From Xanthobacteraceae bacterium (GTDB lineage Bacteria > Pseudomonadota > Alphaproteobacteria > Rhizobiales > Xanthobacteraceae), in the NCBI GenBank assembly GCA_030043285.1, contig JASHXZ010000365.1, positions 1-7,533 on the forward strand: 7,533 bases of DNA, written 5' to 3'. The notes beneath the pieces are model-generated. The model searched no databases. It had not been told where the DNA came from and was given only the letters and a program-made list of their open reading frames with translations. Made by a program: the position numbers and the translations under genes. Below, in pieces: positions 5,890 to 7,533 of this stretch. Positions within the stretch are counted from its first letter, which is position 1. Every line of letters starts with the position of its first letter.

Positions 5890-6132
5890 TCACCCAATTC
5901 CGGCCGGGCGGGAATTGGATGCTGCAGCGGATCGACGCCGAACATATGGCAGCAACTTCTGAAGACGCTCCATGTACTGCCGGTCAATCTCATCCTTGCT
6001 GACGCGCTGCCCCGAAGCGAGGTGATCATGCGCCTCGGCATCGGCGCAGAATTCGCTGCAATAGAAGCGACTGGCGCTGCCCTTCCAGGCAGCCTTGGGA
6101 TCGATCATGCGATGGCAATTGCAGCACTTCAT
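5890..6132 (-). CDS. Small zinc-finger-like protein (80 residues)
   Basis: The protein starts MKCCNCHRMID and has cysteines arranged C3-x2-C6 and C25-x3-C29 (FYCSEFC), with a tryptophan and aromatic residues between. This is the layout of a small treble-clef or TRASH/MYM-like zinc site. The C-terminal half is a charged helix (VSKDEIDRQYMERLQKLLPY) followed by an Arg- and Ser-rich tail. The start at 6132 is supported by GAGGAG (6143-6138) five bases upstream, and an intrinsic terminator follows, so it looks like a single-gene unit. The likely role is zinc-stabilised binding of protein or nucleic acid in the cytoplasm, inferred from the fold only. I do not recognise a named family. Confidence 0.75.
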   Translation of the reverse strand: MKCCNCHRMIDPKAAWKGSASRFYCSEFCADAEAHDHLASGQRVSKDEIDRQYMERLQKLLPYVRRRSAAASNSRPAGIG

Positions 6133-6609
6133 GTTGACTCCTCTGCGGCTTTAACGCCCAAACGGGGTTCCCGGTTCCCGCGACGCGAAGGGCAGCGCCT
6201 TGTTCCCGATCAGTCGAAGGCGGCGCGGCTCTTATCCGCCCGAAAAATGGGCAGGCAGATGCAGAATGCGGTGAACCGCCGCTGGCCTCTCGCCAATTAT
6301 CCGAAAGGAATGCCGTCGACGGAAACTGATCCACGGACCCCCAGCCGGTGCCTGATCCCGGACCGCGCCAGATCCTGGTCAAAGCGAAATGGCTTTCCGT
6401 CGACCGCACATGCGCGGACGCATGAGTCCAAGGAAGATGTCCGCAGCGGCATCGAGCGCTGAGTTCTCGCCAGATCAGTACACGGCCAGAACCGTCGGCG
6501 GCCCGATGCCGACAACAAACGCCGTCACACAATTGAGACATGAATTAACGATGGTGATCCCGCGCGATTCGCGCGTCCAAGGATCGAGCTCTTTATTTCG
6601 GAACGATAA
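6133..6609. other. Region without a convincing gene
   Basis: Open frames here overlap on both strands (for example 6297-6518 minus, 6389-6673 plus) and none has a ribosome site with family-like sequence. The stretch holds a GCGGAC (6414-6419) / GTCCGC (6439-6444) inverted repeat and a tight palindrome near 6561. It probably contains the promoters of the two divergent genes that flank it, but I cannot point to a convincing -35/-10 pair. A decayed or very short gene cannot be excluded. Confidence 0.4.
6561..6575. repeat. Palindrome CGCGCGA-T-TCGCGCG upstream of the glycosyltransferase
   Basis: A perfect 7+1+7 inverted repeat lies 34 bases before the ATG at 6610. It could be an operator or a hairpin in the leader. 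Alternating CG runs also arise by chance in GC-rich DNA, so the functional reading is weak. Confidence 0.3.
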
Positions 6610-7533
6610 ATGCGCGTCCTCATCGCCACGGATGCATGGCACCCGCAGGTCAATGGCGTCTATCGAACATTGATGTCGCTGCAGCGTGCCGCACGCAGCC
6701 TCGGCGTGACAGTCGAATTCCTTTCGCCGGAGGGGTTTCGGACCGTGCCGGTGCCGACTTACCCCGGCCTGCGCCTGGCTATTCCTCGCCGAAGCCGAAT
6801 TGCGCGCTGCATCGAAGAGGCCCGGCCCGACGCCATCCACATCGCTACCGAAGGGCCGATCGGCCATGCCGTACGCGCCTATTGCCGCCGCCATGGCCGG
6901 CCGTTCACGACCAGCTACACGACCCGATTTCCCGAATACATCGCCGCTCGCGCGCCGGTGCCGGAGCGCTGGATCTACGCGTCGTTACGGCGCTTTCACG
7001 CCGCCGCGACCGTCACCATGGTCGCCACGCCGTCGTTGATGAACGAACTGAGCGAACGCGGTTTCAAAAATCTCGGCATGTGGACGCGCGGGGTCGATAC
7101 CGAGTTGTTCAGGCCGGATCGCGCCGTTGCCCTCGAGTTTCCGCGCCCAATCTTCATCAGTCTAGGCCGCGTCGCCGTGGAAAAGAATCTCGGCGCTTTC
7201 CTGTCGCTTGATCTGCCCGGCACCAAAGTCGTGATCGGCAAGGGTCCAATGGAGGCCGAGCTGAAGGCTCGCTTTCCCGATGCGAAGTTTTTGGGCCAGC
7301 TGGAAAACGGCACGCTGGCGGGCCATCTCGCGGCGGCCGACGTCTTCGTCTTTCCGAGCCGCACCGACACATTCGGCATCGTGCAGCTCGAGGCGCTGGC
7401 GAGCGGCGTGCCGATTGCGGCCTTTCCGGTGACCGGACCGAAGGATGTCATCGGCACTCATCCAATCGGCGTGCTGAGCGAAGATTTGCGCGCCGCTTGT
7501 CTGGGCGCGCTGAAAGTTTCACGCCAGGCGTGC
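6610..7533 (+). CDS. GT4-family glycosyltransferase (N-terminal 308 residues, cut by window edge)
   Basis: The frame is open from the ATG at 6610 to the window end. It shows the GT-B fold of GT4 enzymes. The N-terminal acceptor domain begins MRVLIATDAWHPQVNGVYRT, with the glycine-turn typical of this family. The C-terminal nucleotide-sugar domain has SLGRVAVEKN (184-193), where R187 and K192 normally contact the donor phosphates. It also has FPSRTDTFGIVQLEALASG (248-266), whose D253-x7-E261 is the family's E-x7-E motif in its Asp form. These features resemble lipid- or mannose-transferring GT4 enzymes (GlcA- or hexosyl-diacylglycerol synthases, alpha-mannosyltransferases), so a cytoplasmic-face membrane enzyme that uses a nucleotide sugar is likely. 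The exact donor and acceptor cannot be told. GGAA (6600-6603) six bases upstream is a modest ribosome site. The C-terminal helix region lies beyond the edge. Confidence 0.88.
   Translation, partial: MRVLIATDAWHPQVNGVYRTLMSLQRAARSLGVTVEFLSPEGFRTVPVPTYPGLRLAIPRRSRIARCIEEARPDAIHIATEGPIGHAVRAYCRRHGRPFTTSYTTRFPEYIAARAPVPERWIYASLRRFHAAATVTMVATPSLMNELSERGFKNLGMWTRGVDTELFRPDRAVALEFPRPIFISLGRVAVEKNLGAFLSLDLPGTKVVIGKGPMEAELKARFPDAKFLGQLENGTLAGHLAAADVFVFPSRTDTFGIVQLEALASGVPIAAFPVTGPKDVIGTHPIGVLSEDLRAACLGALKVSRQAC

Noticed and set aside
5713..6462. Rightward frame of 249 residues
   Set aside because: It passes antisense through the zinc-finger-like gene and its terminator, lacks a ribosome site, and shows no family pattern.
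6475..6894. Leftward frame of 139 residues ending in a hydrophobic stretch
   Set aside because: Most of it is antisense to the glycosyltransferase. The hydrophobic end (LNCVTAFVVGIGPP) is suggestive, but it has no start with a ribosome site.

Overview
This is a GC-rich window with dense coding on both strands. It has strong GGAGG-type ribosome sites, small exported proteins and a protein style typical of Rhizobiales. A Bradyrhizobium or Rhodopseudomonas relative is my best guess, from style only and without a marker gene. I see no tRNA, rRNA, insertion sequence or CRISPR array.

The core (566-4836) is an ebo-type cluster, the widely distributed set linked in cyanobacteria to moving the scytonemin precursor to the periplasm. 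It is split into two divergent units around a 134-base region with a perfect TTGACA -35 box. Rightward are a UbiA-like membrane protein (EboC) and, four bases later, an EboA-domain protein. Leftward are a protein of the alkaline phosphatase/nucleotide pyrophosphatase superfamily (EboF-like) and, 74 bases further, a TatD-like metal hydrolase (EboB). The other usual members, the dehydroquinate-synthase-like EboD and the TIM-barrel EboE, are not in the window, and unrelated genes flank both sides. The substrate cannot be read from the sequence. The families suggest a membrane-linked step handling an isoprenoid-like or phosphorylated metabolite.

Left of the cluster (1-494) is the start of an exported protein of unknown function, with a GTG start behind an AGGAGG site and a palindrome upstream.

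Right of the cluster (4837-6132) are four short genes, all leftward: a 50-residue single-span membrane peptide, a 58-residue GTG-start protein resembling NepR anti-sigma factors, a 68-residue exported peptide, and an 80-residue zinc-finger-like protein followed by a good intrinsic terminator.

A stretch of about 480 bases (6133-6609) without a convincing gene leads to a GT4-family glycosyltransferase (6610-7533) that runs off the right edge.
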